In this document: piece after piece, positions 54,945 to 63,929 of the stretch
Layout: the number at the start of each line of letters is the position of its first letter
Position numbering within the stretch: the first letter of the stretch is position 1
From: Chelatococcus sambhunathii
Lineage (GTDB): Bacteria > Pseudomonadota > Alphaproteobacteria > Rhizobiales > Methylopilaceae
Assembly: GCA_031316315.1 (NCBI GenBank)
Contig: JADBEO010000018.1
Coordinates: 22,264-86,263, forward strand
DNA length: 64,000 nucleotides
Reading direction: 5' to 3'
The notes under the pieces: model-generated
What the model was told of the DNA's origin: nothing
Databases searched by the model: none
Seen by the model: only the letters and a program-made list of their open reading frames with translations
Program-made: the position numbers and the translations under genes

Positions 54945-56477
54945 ATGGCCGCGCCGACCGAAATCGAGCTCAAACTCGAATGTGACCCTGCGGCTCTAGA
55001 GGGGCTGCGCGCGCATCCGCGGCTTGTGGACTCGAAGCGGCGTCCGCTGGCCAAGCTGCGCACCGTCTATTTCGACGCCGCCGACCTCAGATTGCGCCAA
55101 GCCGGGGTGACGCTGCGCGTGCGGACGTTCCGTAGCCGGCATACCCAGACGGTCAAGGCGGTCGGCGACGGATTGCTCGAGCGGCCGGAATGGGAAGGCC
55201 GCGTCCTCGGACCCGAACCGGACATCGGCCTGCTCGGCGAGACGCCCGTGCCGGCCCTGCTGGCGGACGGCGCCGCCGTCGCGCCCCTGTTCACGGTCGA
55301 CGTCCACCGGCGCACGTTCCTCGTGACCGAGGGCGCGTCAGAGATCGAGGTCGCGCTGGACGCCGGCCGGATCTTCCTGGACGACGGGAGGACCGCGCCG
55401 ATCAGCGAACTGGAGCTGGAGCTGAAGTCGGGCGACCTGGCCGACGTCTTCAGCCTGGCCGCGGCGCTCGGCGAAACGGCGGATCTGCGCCTTGGGGTGC
55501 GCAGCAAGTCCGAGCGCGGCTTCCGGCTCCTCGACGGGGCGCAGGATACGCCCTGCCATGCCGAAAAGATCTCGCTGTCGAAGGAGGCTTCGACCGCGGA
55601 CGCGTTCCGCGCCGTCGTGAACGACTGCCTCCGGCAGATCCGCCTCAACGAGGCGATCCTGCTGCGGGGCCCGGACGCGGAGGCGCTCCATCAGCTTCGC
55701 GTCGGCGTGCGCCGCTTGCGGTCGGCCTTCTCTCTGTTCGGCCGCGTGGTGAAGACGCCTGCCGGGCTCGCCTTGTTCGCCGAACTCAAGTCGCTTTCGG
55801 AGCCGTTCGGCCAGGGACGCAATCTCGACGTCTTCCTGGCCGAGACGCTGCCGCAGGAGCGTGAGCGACGCCCCGAGGAGCCGGGCTTCGCGGGCGTCGA
55901 ACGGCAGATCGCCATGGAGCGAGACGAGGCCCATCAGGCGGTGGCGTCGCGCTTGAGGAGCGCCGAGTGGCGCAAACTGGTGCTTGCGATCCTCGCCTGG
56001 GTCCACGCCGGGGATTGGCTGGCGCCGCAGGACGCCAAGATCGAACGCGCCTTGAGAGGCCCTGCGAGGAAATTCGCCGGCAAAGCTCTCGACAAGCGGC
56101 TTCGTCAGGCGAAGCAAGGCCACGACCTCGCTCGCCTGTCCGTCGAGGAGCGCCACAAGATCCGCATCGCCGCCAAGAAGCTGCGCTACGGCGCAGAGTT
56201 CTTCGGGAGCCTCTACACGAGCGAGAAGAAGTCCGCCCGGCTCAAGAAGTTCGTCAAGGCGCTGAAGCGCCTTCAGGGAAAGCTCGGCTCGCTCAACGAC
56301 ATCGCCGCCGCGAGCGAGCTCATGTCCGATGCGGCGGCCAACCGGCTCGAGGACCGGTCGAGCCTGTTCGCGGCTGGCTTGACGGCGGGCGGCCTGCAGG
56401 CCGGCTCGTCCGATCTCCTCGCAGAGGCGCGGGAGGCCTACGACAAGCTGATCGATCTTCGTCCGTTCTGGCGCTGA
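54945..56477 (+). CDS. CYTH and CHAD domain protein
   Basis: A 510-aa cytoplasmic protein. The CYTH triphosphate-tunnel domain (about 1-200) starts MAAPTEIELKLECDPAALEG with the diagnostic ExExK pattern (EIELKLE). The CHAD domain (about 215-500) is an all-helical histidine-rich domain with LHQLRVGVRRLRSAFSLFG and HKIRIAAKKLRYGAEFFGSL. CYTH proteins hydrolyse inorganic triphosphate; CHAD binds polyphosphate. It may be a tripolyphosphatase attached to polyphosphate granules. Confidence 0.92.
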   Translation: MAAPTEIELKLECDPAALEGLRAHPRLVDSKRRPLAKLRTVYFDAADLRLRQAGVTLRVRTFRSRHTQTVKAVGDGLLERPEWEGRVLGPEPDIGLLGETPVPALLADGAAVAPLFTVDVHRRTFLVTEGASEIEVALDAGRIFLDDGRTAPISELELELKSGDLADVFSLAAALGETADLRLGVRSKSERGFRLLDGAQDTPCHAEKISLSKEASTADAFRAVVNDCLRQIRLNEAILLRGPDAEALHQLRVGVRRLRSAFSLFGRVVKTPAGLALFAELKSLSEPFGQGRNLDVFLAETLPQERERRPEEPGFAGVERQIAMERDEAHQAVASRLRSAEWRKLVLAILAWVHAGDWLAPQDAKIERALRGPARKFAGKALDKRLRQAKQGHDLARLSVEERHKIRIAAKKLRYGAEFFGSLYTSEKKSARLKKFVKALKRLQGKLGSLNDIAAASELMSDAAANRLEDRSSLFAAGLTAGGLQAGSSDLLAEAREAYDKLIDLRPFWR

Positions 56478-56481
56478 GCGG

Positions 56482-58020
56482 TCACGTCGCCGCCACTGTA
56501 TCCGCGAGGCGCCGCCGCAGCAGCTTGCCGTTGGCGGAGCGCGGCAGCTTCTCCACGAAGTGGTAGACCTTCGGGCGCTTGTACGCGGCCAGCCGCGCGG
56601 CGCAGACGTCCGCAATCCCCTGCTCGTCGGGCTCGGCGCCCTCACGAAGCACGACGAAGGCGGCGATGAGCGAGAGATCGGCCCGCGCGCGCCATTCCGT
56701 CACGCCGACCTCCGCGACCGACGGGTGGCCGGCGACGGCCTCCTCCACCTCGAGCGGAGAGACCCGGTAGCCGAGCGCGTTCATCACGTCGTCGTCGCGG
56801 CCGTGATGGCGCATGTAGCCGTCCTCGTCGAAAGAGACGAGATCGCCCGAGACGAACCACTCCCCGCGAAACGCAGAGGCCTCCTCGTCCGGCCGCTTCC
56901 AATAACCGATCATGAGGCCCGGGTCGGAGCGGTGGACGGCGAGCAGGCCGGTCCCGCCCTGCGGCACGGGCGTCTCTCCACCCTCGGGCGGAAGCGCGAC
57001 GATGCGGCGCCCCGGCTGCGGCCTGCCGGGCGAACCGGGCCTCGCCGGCGCGCTCGGGCAGGAGGAGACGAAGGTCGAGATCTCGCTCATGCCGAAGGCT
57101 TCGTAGATCTCGCGCCCGGTTCGTTCGCGCCATTCCTCGAGCAGCGGCGTCGGCAGCGCCTCGCCGGCTGCGACGCCGTGGCGAAGGGAGGCGAGCGCCC
57201 GGTCATCCGATAGGCCGCGCTTCAGGATCTGCCGGTAGACGCCCGGGACGGCGGCGAAGATGGTCACGCCGTGACGCCGGATGATCTCGGCCCAGAGCGA
57301 CGGGTCCGAGACGTCGCGCGCGAGCGTCGCCGCCGCGCCGCAGAACCACGGATCAAGCACGCCAACGCCGATCGTGTAGGTCCAGTTGAACGCGCCGGCG
57401 TGCAGAAGCACGTCCCCCTCGCGGAGGTCGAGCCAGTGACTGTGCATCGGCCGGCGGCCGAGCGCGACGCGATGCGCGTGGACGACGCCTTTCGGCTTGC
57501 CGGTCGTGCCAGAGGTGTAGACCAGATAGGCGGGATCCTCGCCGGCCGTGTCGGCGTAACCGGCGAGCGGCGCGGCGCGCTTCAACTCGGCGAGCCGGTC
57601 CGGCCCGATCGCCAGCGCCTCGCCGTAGCCACGCTCATGCGCCGCCTCCTTGCCGAGAACCACAGCCGCGGCCTCGGAATTCGCGACGACGAAGCGCGCC
57701 TCGTCGCCCGTCAGCATCATCGAGGTCGGAACGGCCACATGGCCGGCGGCGATGATCGCGAAGAACAGCAGGATCGTGTCGACCTCGTTCCCCATCCGGA
57801 TGACGATGCGCGAGCCGGCCGGAAACCCGAGCCCCTCGATCCCGCCTGCGAGCGCCAGCACGGCGGCCTCGACCTCCGCGAAGGTCAAGGCGAGCGTGTC
57901 GCCCCCTGCGCCGTCGACGACGGTCAGCCCGACCTTGGAGCCGCGCAGGCGCGCGTTCTGCTCGAGGCAGCAGCGCGCAAGGTTGAAACGGTCGGGACGG
58001 GCTGGCGAGGAGGTCAGCAT
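56482..58020 (-). CDS. Acyl-CoA synthetase (AMP-forming)
   Basis: A 512-aa adenylate-forming ligase: P-loop YLVYTSGTTGKPKGVVH, A5 motif YEAFGMSEISTF, A7/A8 YMRHHGRDDDVMNALGYRVS and catalytic Lys near the end (PRSANGKLLRRR). Similar to benzoate/acetate-type CoA ligases; substrate not predictable. The start is uncertain: ATG at 58020 is chosen; in-frame ATG codons at 58041 and 58062 are possible. The frame continues into a dispersed repeat and that extension is rejected. It converges on the CYTH-CHAD gene. Confidence 0.88.
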   Translation of the reverse strand: MLTSSPARPDRFNLARCCLEQNARLRGSKVGLTVVDGAGGDTLALTFAEVEAAVLALAGGIEGLGFPAGSRIVIRMGNEVDTILLFFAIIAAGHVAVPTSMMLTGDEARFVVANSEAAAVVLGKEAAHERGYGEALAIGPDRLAELKRAAPLAGYADTAGEDPAYLVYTSGTTGKPKGVVHAHRVALGRRPMHSHWLDLREGDVLLHAGAFNWTYTIGVGVLDPWFCGAAATLARDVSDPSLWAEIIRRHGVTIFAAVPGVYRQILKRGLSDDRALASLRHGVAAGEALPTPLLEEWRERTGREIYEAFGMSEISTFVSSCPSAPARPGSPGRPQPGRRIVALPPEGGETPVPQGGTGLLAVHRSDPGLMIGYWKRPDEEASAFRGEWFVSGDLVSFDEDGYMRHHGRDDDVMNALGYRVSPLEVEEAVAGHPSVAEVGVTEWRARADLSLIAAFVVLREGAEPDEQGIADVCAARLAAYKRPKVYHFVEKLPRSANGKLLRRRLADTVAAT

Positions 58021-58133
58021 GGCGCCGATAGATAAGGCCATTCGCGCCGGCGCGGGCATGCCCCGGCGCTCATGCTTTCGGCCAGCCCGGCGAAGGCGGA
58101 GCGATGCATTCGGTGCGCGCTCCGACGCCCTCT

Positions 58134-58261
58134 CCGGATCCCTCCCCTCTCTGAGGGGAGGGTAGGGTGGAGAGCGCCGGGCGTGGAGCTCGACGCCCGA
58201 GGCTCGCGCTCGATCCTGAACGATCCCCACCCTACCCTCCTCTTTGCAAGGGGAGGGATCG
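58134..58261 (+). repeat. 128-bp dispersed repeat, copy A
   Basis: Opens CCGGATCCCTCCCCTCTCTG and closes TTTGCAAGGGGAGGGATCG, with a central GGGCGTGGAGCTC..GACGCCC hairpin. Copy B at 61027-61154 is its reverse complement with about a dozen differences by eye. It lies between the acyl-CoA ligase and dctA genes. Confidence 0.85.
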
Positions 58262-58275
58262 CGCGTCTCGCTCAG

Positions 58276-59610
58276 TCACTCGGCGGGAGCGAGAACGGGC
58301 GCCGCGTCCGCCCGGCCGTTGAGCACGGCGTCCGCCTTGGCGCGGTCGAGATCGCCCTCCCAGGCCGCGACCACGACGGTCGCGACGCAGTTACCGATCA
58401 GGTTGCCGACCGCGCGGGCCATGCCGATGAACCAGTCGACCGACAGGACGAGCACGAGGCCGATCGCCGGGATCGACGGCACCGCGTTCAGCGTCGCCGC
58501 GAGGATGACGATGGCCGAGCCCGGCACGCCGTGGGCGCCCTTGGAGGTGATCAGCGAGACGCCGAGCACGAGCATCAGGTCGCCGAAGGAGAGCGGCGTG
58601 TTCGTCGCCTGCGCGATGAAGACGACGGCGAGCGTCAGGTAGATCGAGAAGGCGTCGAGGTTGAACGAGTAGCCGGTCGGCACGACGAGGCCCACGACCG
58701 ACTTCTTGCAACCCATCGCCTCGAGCTTGCGCATGATCTGCGGCAGCACGGCGTCCGAAGAGGCGGTGCCGAGCACGATGGTCAGTTCCTCGCGCAGATA
58801 GGCGATGAACTTGAAGATGTTGACGCCGGCGAGGCGCATCACCGCGCCGAGGATCACGACGACGAACAGGGTCACCGCGAGATAGAACAGCGCGACCAGT
58901 GAGGCCAGCTGGGCGAGCGACCCCGCGCCGTACTTCCCGACGGTGTAGGCGACGGCGCCGAACACGCCGAGCGGCGCGACGCGCACGATGAGGCCCATCG
59001 CCCGGAACAGCACCGCGGCCACCGCCTCGATCATCCCGGTGACCTTCGCGCCCGTCTCGCCGCCGACCAGCGCGAGCGCCGCGCCGAAGATGACGGCGAA
59101 GAACAGCACCTGCAGCACGTCGTTGCGCGCCAGGGCGTCGAACGCCGTGGAGGGGATGATGTTAAGCAGGAAGCCGGAGAGGCCCCCGCCCTCGAGCTTG
59201 TGGACATTGTCGGCGTGCTTGGCCATGGCGCTGCCGTCGAGCGTCGCCGGGTTGATGTCCATGCCGTGGCCGGGGCCGACGAGGTAGGCGAGCGCGATCC
59301 CGAGGATCAGGGCGATCGTCGTCATCGCCTCGAAGTAGACCAGCGCCTTCACGCCGACCCGGCCGACCTTCTTGAGGTCGCCGGCGCTCGCGATGCCGTG
59401 CACCACGACGCAGAACACGATCGGCGCGACGATCATGCTGATGAGCTTCAGGAACGCGTCGCTCAGCGCCTTCAGGCTGACCGCGACGTCCGGCCAGAGG
59501 ACGCCCGCCACGACGCCGAGCGCGAGCCCGGCGAGGACCTGCGCGAAGAGCGAGGTCCAGATCGGCGCCCGGCCAGTGGCCGCGGGCGCGTCGAGTGCGG
59601 CGGTGCTCAT
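58276..59610 (-). CDS. dctA: C4-dicarboxylate:cation symporter DctA
   Basis: A 444-aa DAACS-family transporter. Hallmarks are FLKLISMIVAPIVFCVVVHG, the serine-rich HP1 equivalent LGTASSDAVLPQIMRKLEAM, VVGLVVPTGYSFNLDAFSIY, and HP2 SKGAHGVPGSAIVILAATL. Length matches DctA (about 430-450). It imports succinate, fumarate, malate or aspartate. The neighbouring periplasmic asparaginase releases aspartate, which DctA-type carriers can take up, so the divergent pair may form an asparagine-use unit. Confidence 0.92.
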   Translation of the reverse strand: MSTAALDAPAATGRAPIWTSLFAQVLAGLALGVVAGVLWPDVAVSLKALSDAFLKLISMIVAPIVFCVVVHGIASAGDLKKVGRVGVKALVYFEAMTTIALILGIALAYLVGPGHGMDINPATLDGSAMAKHADNVHKLEGGGLSGFLLNIIPSTAFDALARNDVLQVLFFAVIFGAALALVGGETGAKVTGMIEAVAAVLFRAMGLIVRVAPLGVFGAVAYTVGKYGAGSLAQLASLVALFYLAVTLFVVVILGAVMRLAGVNIFKFIAYLREELTIVLGTASSDAVLPQIMRKLEAMGCKKSVVGLVVPTGYSFNLDAFSIYLTLAVVFIAQATNTPLSFGDLMLVLGVSLITSKGAHGVPGSAIVILAATLNAVPSIPAIGLVLVLSVDWFIGMARAVGNLIGNCVATVVVAAWEGDLDRAKADAVLNGRADAAPVLAPAE

Positions 59611-59822
59611 TTCGGCGTCTCCCCCTCAGGTCCCCCCGCGGTTCGCGAGCGATCACGAGATCCGGAGCAAGCTTGGCGCCAACGCGTCGGGACGCGCCCC
59701 GCGCCGCGCAACGACGGCGGGCGCCGATTACGGGTTTTCGAGCGCGCTTTTCCGCCTGTAAGCTCGGCTCTTGCGACTTAAGTCGCGCCGTCCGGCGCGG
59801 CGTTCAGCGGGAGCGAAAAGCG

Positions 59823-60953
59823 ATGACGGGAAGTCCGACCAAGCGGAGCGTGACGAACGTGCGCCCTGTGATCCTCGCCGCCTTCGCGGCGTGCCTCGCG
59901 CTCGCCGTTCCGGCGCATGTCCAGGCCCAGGAGGCCCCGGCGAAGCCCGAGGCCGCGACCGAGGCGAAGAAGCCGAACATCGTCATCATCGGCACCGGCG
60001 GCACCATCGCCGGCGCCGGCGCCTCGACGGTCAACACGGGCGACTACGACAGCGCCAAGGTCGCGGTCGACAAGATCATCGCCGGCGTGCCCGAGATGAA
60101 GAGCGTCGCGAACATCCGCGGCGAGCAGATCTTCCAGATCGGCTCGGAGAGCTACAACGACGAGCGCATGCTGAAGCTCGCCAAGCGCGTCTCCGAACTG
60201 CTCAAGCAGCCGGACGTCGACGCGGTGATGATCACCCACGGCACCGACACGATCGAGGAGACCTCCTACCTCCTCAACCTGACCCTGAAGTCCGACAAGC
60301 CGGTGGTCGTCATCGGCGCCATGCGCCCCGGCACGGCGCTTTCCGCCGACGGCCCGCTCAACCTCTACAACGCCGCGGTCGTCGCGGCCTCGCCGGAGTC
60401 CAAGGGCAAGGGCGTGCTGGTCGTCATGAACGACGAGATCCATTCCGCCCGCGACGTCGCCAAGACCAACGCGCTCAAGGTCGAGACCTTCAAGTCGCTC
60501 TACGGCCCGCTCGGCGTGGTGGTCGAGTCGAAGCCCTACTACTACCGCCTGCCCGCCAGGCCCCACACGACGGCGACCGAGTTCGACATCGACACGATCG
60601 ACGCCCTGCCGAAGGTCGACGTGTTCTACGCCCACACCTCGATGGACCCTGGCATCCTCACCGCCATCGCCGACCGCGGCGGCAAGGCGTTGATCTACGC
60701 CGGCACCGGCAACGGCTCGGTCGCCGACTACATGGAGGAGCCGCTGAAGGAGGTCCGCAAGAAGGAGATCGTCGTCCGCGCGACCCGCACCGGCTCCGGC
60801 CAGGTGGTGCGCAACGGCGAGGAGAAGGACGACGAGAACGACTGGATCGTGACCGCCGACCAGACCCCGCAGAAGGCCCGCCTGCTGGTCTCGCTCGCGC
60901 TGACCAAGACGCAGGACACGAAGGAAATCGAGAAGATTCTCTACAAGTATTGA
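59823..60953 (+). CDS. ansB: Periplasmic type II L-asparaginase
   Basis: A 376-aa exported enzyme with signal peptide (hydrophobic stretch VILAAFAACLALAVPA, cleavage near VQAQ-E). Catalytic threonines are in IGTGGTIAGAGAS and the MITHGTDTIEETSY motif (Thr-Asp pair), with MRPGTALSADGPLNLYNA and the conserved Lys region MNDEIHSARDVAKTNALKVE. It hydrolyses asparagine, and often glutamine, in the periplasm. ATG at 59823 gives the signal peptide; the longer frame is rejected. Confidence 0.95.
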   Translation: MTGSPTKRSVTNVRPVILAAFAACLALAVPAHVQAQEAPAKPEAATEAKKPNIVIIGTGGTIAGAGASTVNTGDYDSAKVAVDKIIAGVPEMKSVANIRGEQIFQIGSESYNDERMLKLAKRVSELLKQPDVDAVMITHGTDTIEETSYLLNLTLKSDKPVVVIGAMRPGTALSADGPLNLYNAAVVAASPESKGKGVLVVMNDEIHSARDVAKTNALKVETFKSLYGPLGVVVESKPYYYRLPARPHTTATEFDIDTIDALPKVDVFYAHTSMDPGILTAIADRGGKALIYAGTGNGSVADYMEEPLKEVRKKEIVVRATRTGSGQVVRNGEEKDDENDWIVTADQTPQKARLLVSLALTKTQDTKEIEKILYKY

Positions 60954-61026
60954 GCGGCCGTCCGCCGCCGCCATTGGCGGTCATCCCGGCGACGTCGCTA
61001 CAAGCTGCCGGCGACAAAGCCTGGCG

Positions 61027-61154
61027 CGATCCCTCCCCTTGCAAAGCGGAGGGCGGGGTGGGGATCGGTCAGGATCGAGCGCGAACTTCGGGCGTAGAGC
61101 TCCACGCCCGGCGCTCCCCGCCCTGCCCTCCCCTCAGAGAGGGGAGGGATCCGG
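61027..61154 (-). repeat. 128-bp dispersed repeat, copy B (inverted)
   Basis: Reverse complement of copy A, with its outer ends preserved (CGATCCCTCCCCTTGCAAAG at the left, GGGGAGGGATCCGG at the right). It sits between ansB and argC. Together the copies bracket dctA and ansB as inverted repeats about 2.8 kb apart. Confidence 0.85.
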
Positions 61155-61185
61155 AGACCATCGCGCAGCTTTTTTTGCGCTCCCC

Positions 61186-62235
61186 TTACGGGAAGATCGC
61201 GAGCTGGGTCAGCCCCTCGGTCTCCTCGAACCCCGCGACGAGGTTCATGTTCTGCACCGCCTGGCCCGAGGCGCCCTTGACCAGGTTGTCGAGGGTGCAG
61301 AGCACGATCGCCTTGTCCGGCCCGCGGTCGGCGACCACGCCGATCTGGACGTTGTTCGAGCCGCGCACATGGCGCGACTGCGGGACCTTGCCGAACGGCA
61401 GCACGGTGACAAAAGGCTCGCCCCAGTAGGCCGTGGTCAGCGACGCATGCAGCGCCTCCGCGGTCGCCCCGCCCGACAGGCGGACGGTGATCGTCGCGTA
61501 GATGCCGCGGTTCATCGGGATCAGCAGTGGCGTGAAGGTCGCGCGCGTCGTGCGGCCGGCCGCCGCGTCGAACTCCTGGTCGAGCTCCGCCGTGTGCCGG
61601 TGCCCGCCGACCCCATAGGCGTGGACGCCCTCGGAGACCTCCGAGAACAGCATCCCTTCCTTGGCCGCCCTGCCCGCGCCCGACATGCCCGTCGCCGAGA
61701 CGATCGAGATCGAATCCGGCTCGATCAGCCGCTCCTTCAGCAGCGGCACAATCGGCAGGATGGAGGTCGTCGAGTGGCAGCCGGGGTTCGCCACCAGCCG
61801 CGCGTCCTTGATCGCCGCGCGGTGGAGCTCGCTCACTCCGAACACGGCCTCGCTTTGCAGCTCGAGCGCCTGATGCGGATGGCCGTACCACTGCTCGTAG
61901 GCCGCGGGATCGGCGAGCCGGAAATCGGCCGACAGGTCGACGACCTTGATCTCGGGCTTCTTCGCGAACAGCTCGGCGATGACGGTCTGCGTCGTGCCGT
62001 GCGGCAGCGCGCAGAAGACGAGGTCGATCTCGTCGAGCGCGACCTCGGCGATCGTCGTCAGCTTCGGCAGGTCGAGATGGACGAACTGAGGAAAGACGTC
62101 CGCCATCGCCTGCCCGGCCTTGCGGTCGGCGGTGAGCGCGCGGATGGCCACTTGGCGGTGCCGCGACAGCAGGCGCACGAGCTCCGAGCCGGTGTAGCCG
62201 GAGGCCCCGAGAATGGCGACGTTCAAGGCGGTCAT
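61186..62235 (-). CDS. argC: N-acetyl-gamma-glutamyl-phosphate reductase
   Basis: A 349-aa NADPH enzyme, third step of arginine synthesis. NADP motif MTALNVAILGASGYTGSELV, catalytic Cys in VANPGCHSTTSILPIVPLL, and HRHTAELDQEF. The preferred start is ATG at 62235; an upstream in-frame ATG adds eight residues with no support. The C-terminal IVLCTLDNLVKGASGQAVQN matches the family. Confidence 0.95.
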   Translation of the reverse strand: MTALNVAILGASGYTGSELVRLLSRHRQVAIRALTADRKAGQAMADVFPQFVHLDLPKLTTIAEVALDEIDLVFCALPHGTTQTVIAELFAKKPEIKVVDLSADFRLADPAAYEQWYGHPHQALELQSEAVFGVSELHRAAIKDARLVANPGCHSTTSILPIVPLLKERLIEPDSISIVSATGMSGAGRAAKEGMLFSEVSEGVHAYGVGGHRHTAELDQEFDAAAGRTTRATFTPLLIPMNRGIYATITVRLSGGATAEALHASLTTAYWGEPFVTVLPFGKVPQSRHVRGSNNVQIGVVADRGPDKAIVLCTLDNLVKGASGQAVQNMNLVAGFEETEGLTQLAIFP

Positions 62236-62254
62236 GTCTTCAGCTCCGCGCGCC

Positions 62255-62459
62255 GTCATCCCGGCCGCAGCGAAGCGAAGAGCCGAGATCGTTTTCAGGC
62301 GTTATTTCAGGAAACGCTTCGTCGTCCTCCGGCTTGACCGGAGGACCCACGTTTCGAGTCAAGCTCGATGCCCGGCGTGGATGGTCCGGTCAAGCCGGAC
62401 CATGACGAAGTATTATTCTGACGGCGATCCCGGATCGCGCTTCGCGCGTCCGGGATGAC
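62255..62459. repeat. Nested palindromic repeats between argC and acuI
   Basis: The outer element starts GTCATCCCGGCCGCAGCGAA (62255) and ends CGCGTCCGGGATGAC (62459), the same family as the repeat between sufB and sufC. A different palindrome is inserted in it: CTTCGTCGTCCTCCGGCTTG (62317) to GACCATGACGAAG (62410), with arms TCCGGCTTGACCGGA and TCCGGTCAAGCCGGA-like inside. No gene is supported here. Confidence 0.7.
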
Positions 62460-62467
62460 GCGCTGGA

Positions 62468-63451
62468 TCAGATCTCCACCACCACGCGGCCGCGCACCTT
62501 GCCGTCGATGATGGCCTTGGCGGTCGGGATGATCTCGTCGAACGAAATCGTCCTGGTGATCGCCGCGAGCTTCTCCTTGTCGAGGTCCTGCGCGAGGCGT
62601 CGATAGGCCTCGACGCGGATCGGCTTCGGCACCGTCACGCTGTTGATGCCGAGCAGCGAGACGCCGCGCAGGATGAAGGGCGCGACGGAGGTCGGCAAGT
62701 CCATGCCGGCGGCGAGCCCGCAGGCCGCGACCGCCCCGCCCGCCATCGTCTGCGCGATGGCGTTGGCGAGCGGAACCGAACCGACCGAATCCACCACGCC
62801 CGCGAAGCGCTCCTTCTGCAGCGGCTTGCCGGGGGCGGCGAGTTCCGCGCGGTCGACGATCTCCGTCGCGCCGAGGCGCTTCAGCCAGTCGCCCTCCTCC
62901 GGCCGGCCGGTCGAGGCGACCACGTGATAGCCGAGCTTGCCCAGGATGGCGCAGGCGACCGAGCCGACGCCGCCGGCGGCGCCGGTGACGAGCACCGGCC
63001 CGCGCTCGGGCGTCACGCCGTGCTTCTCGAGCGCCATCACGCAGAGCATCGCCGTGTAGCCCGCCGTCCCGATCGCCATGGCCTCGGCCGCCGACATCCC
63101 CTCCGGCAGCGGCACCAGCCATTCCGATTTCACGCGCGCAGCCTCGGCGTAGCCGCCGAGATGGGTCTCGCCGAGGCCCCAGCCGTTGAGGATGACGCCG
63201 TCGCCGACCTTGAACTCGTCCGTCTCAGACGCCGTGACGACGCCGGCGAAGTCGATGCCGGGGATCATCGGGAAGCGGCGCACCACCGGCGACTTGCCGG
63301 TGATGGCGAGGCCGTCCTTGTAGTTCACCGTCGAATGGGAGACGCGCACGACGACGTCGCCCTCCATCAGCTCGCTTTCGGGGAAGTCGACGACCGAGAT
63401 GGTCTGGCCGTCCTCGGCCTTGTCGATGCGAAGCGCGCGGAAGCTGGACAT
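62468..63451 (-). CDS. acuI: Acrylyl-CoA reductase-type oxidoreductase (AcuI/YhdH)
   Basis: A 327-aa zinc-free MDR-family NADPH enzyme. It starts MSSFRALRIDKAEDGQTISV. Landmarks are SHSTVNYKDGLAITGKSPVV, PMIPGIDFAGVV, the nucleotide-binding TGAAGGVGSVACAILGKLGY and CGLAAGMDLPTSVAPFILRG. AcuI reduces toxic acrylyl-CoA to propionyl-CoA, known from DMSP and 3-hydroxypropionate metabolism. Start chosen for a GAGGGT-like site; the frame upstream is non-coding. Confidence 0.92.
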   Translation of the reverse strand: MSSFRALRIDKAEDGQTISVVDFPESELMEGDVVVRVSHSTVNYKDGLAITGKSPVVRRFPMIPGIDFAGVVTASETDEFKVGDGVILNGWGLGETHLGGYAEAARVKSEWLVPLPEGMSAAEAMAIGTAGYTAMLCVMALEKHGVTPERGPVLVTGAAGGVGSVACAILGKLGYHVVASTGRPEEGDWLKRLGATEIVDRAELAAPGKPLQKERFAGVVDSVGSVPLANAIAQTMAGGAVAACGLAAGMDLPTSVAPFILRGVSLLGINSVTVPKPIRVEAYRRLAQDLDKEKLAAITRTISFDEIIPTAKAIIDGKVRGRVVVEI

Positions 63452-63576
63452 GGAGGGTCCTTCGTCTGGGATCTTCTCGGGACGGCTAGATAGGGAGCGG
63501 GCGCGCGTTCGACATCCCGCCGGGGCGGTGTGTCGGATCGCGGCCTCCCAACCGCTCTTCGAGGCAGGTGTCACAG

Positions 63577-63912
63577 TCAGTCATCCGATTCGCCTTCGAG
63601 ACGCTTGAGGATGGTCTCGAGCACCCCGTTCAGGTCGGCATCGACGTCGGAATTCCAGAAGCGCATCACCTGCCAGCCGAGCGCACCCAGAGCACCGTCC
63701 CGTAGCGCATCGTCCGGCCCGCCATGCTGTCAGCCGTCCACCTCGATGACGAGCCGCTGCTTCCGAAAGGCGAAATCGGCGACATAGTCTCCGAGCGGAA
63801 CCTGTCGGCGCGGATGGTAGCCAAGCTGGCGGAGTTCGCGCAGGCGCACCCAGAGCTTCACCTCCTGCGGCGTCAGCTGCTTGCGAAGCGATCTGGCGCG
63901 TTCGACAGACAT
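63577..63912 (-). pseudogene. DUF559 endonuclease-like gene with in-frame stop
   Basis: The first 60 codons (MSVERARSLRKQLTPQEVKL ... KQRLVIEVDG) are followed by TGA at 63732-63730, then the same frame continues QHGGPDDALRDGALGALGWQ, VMRFWNSDVDADLNGVLETI and ends at 63577. DUF559 proteins (Vsr/restriction-endonuclease-like fold) normally read EVDGGQH here, so a single GGA-to-TGA change explains the break. If real, the product lacks half the fold and the gene is dead; a sequencing error is the alternative. Confidence 0.85.
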
Positions 63913-63929
63913 CCTCGGAGAACCCCCTT

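Noticed and set aside
58020..58230. N-terminal extension of the acyl-CoA ligase
   Set aside because: The extension translates the dispersed repeat and has no family similarity; ATG at 58020 fits the domain start.
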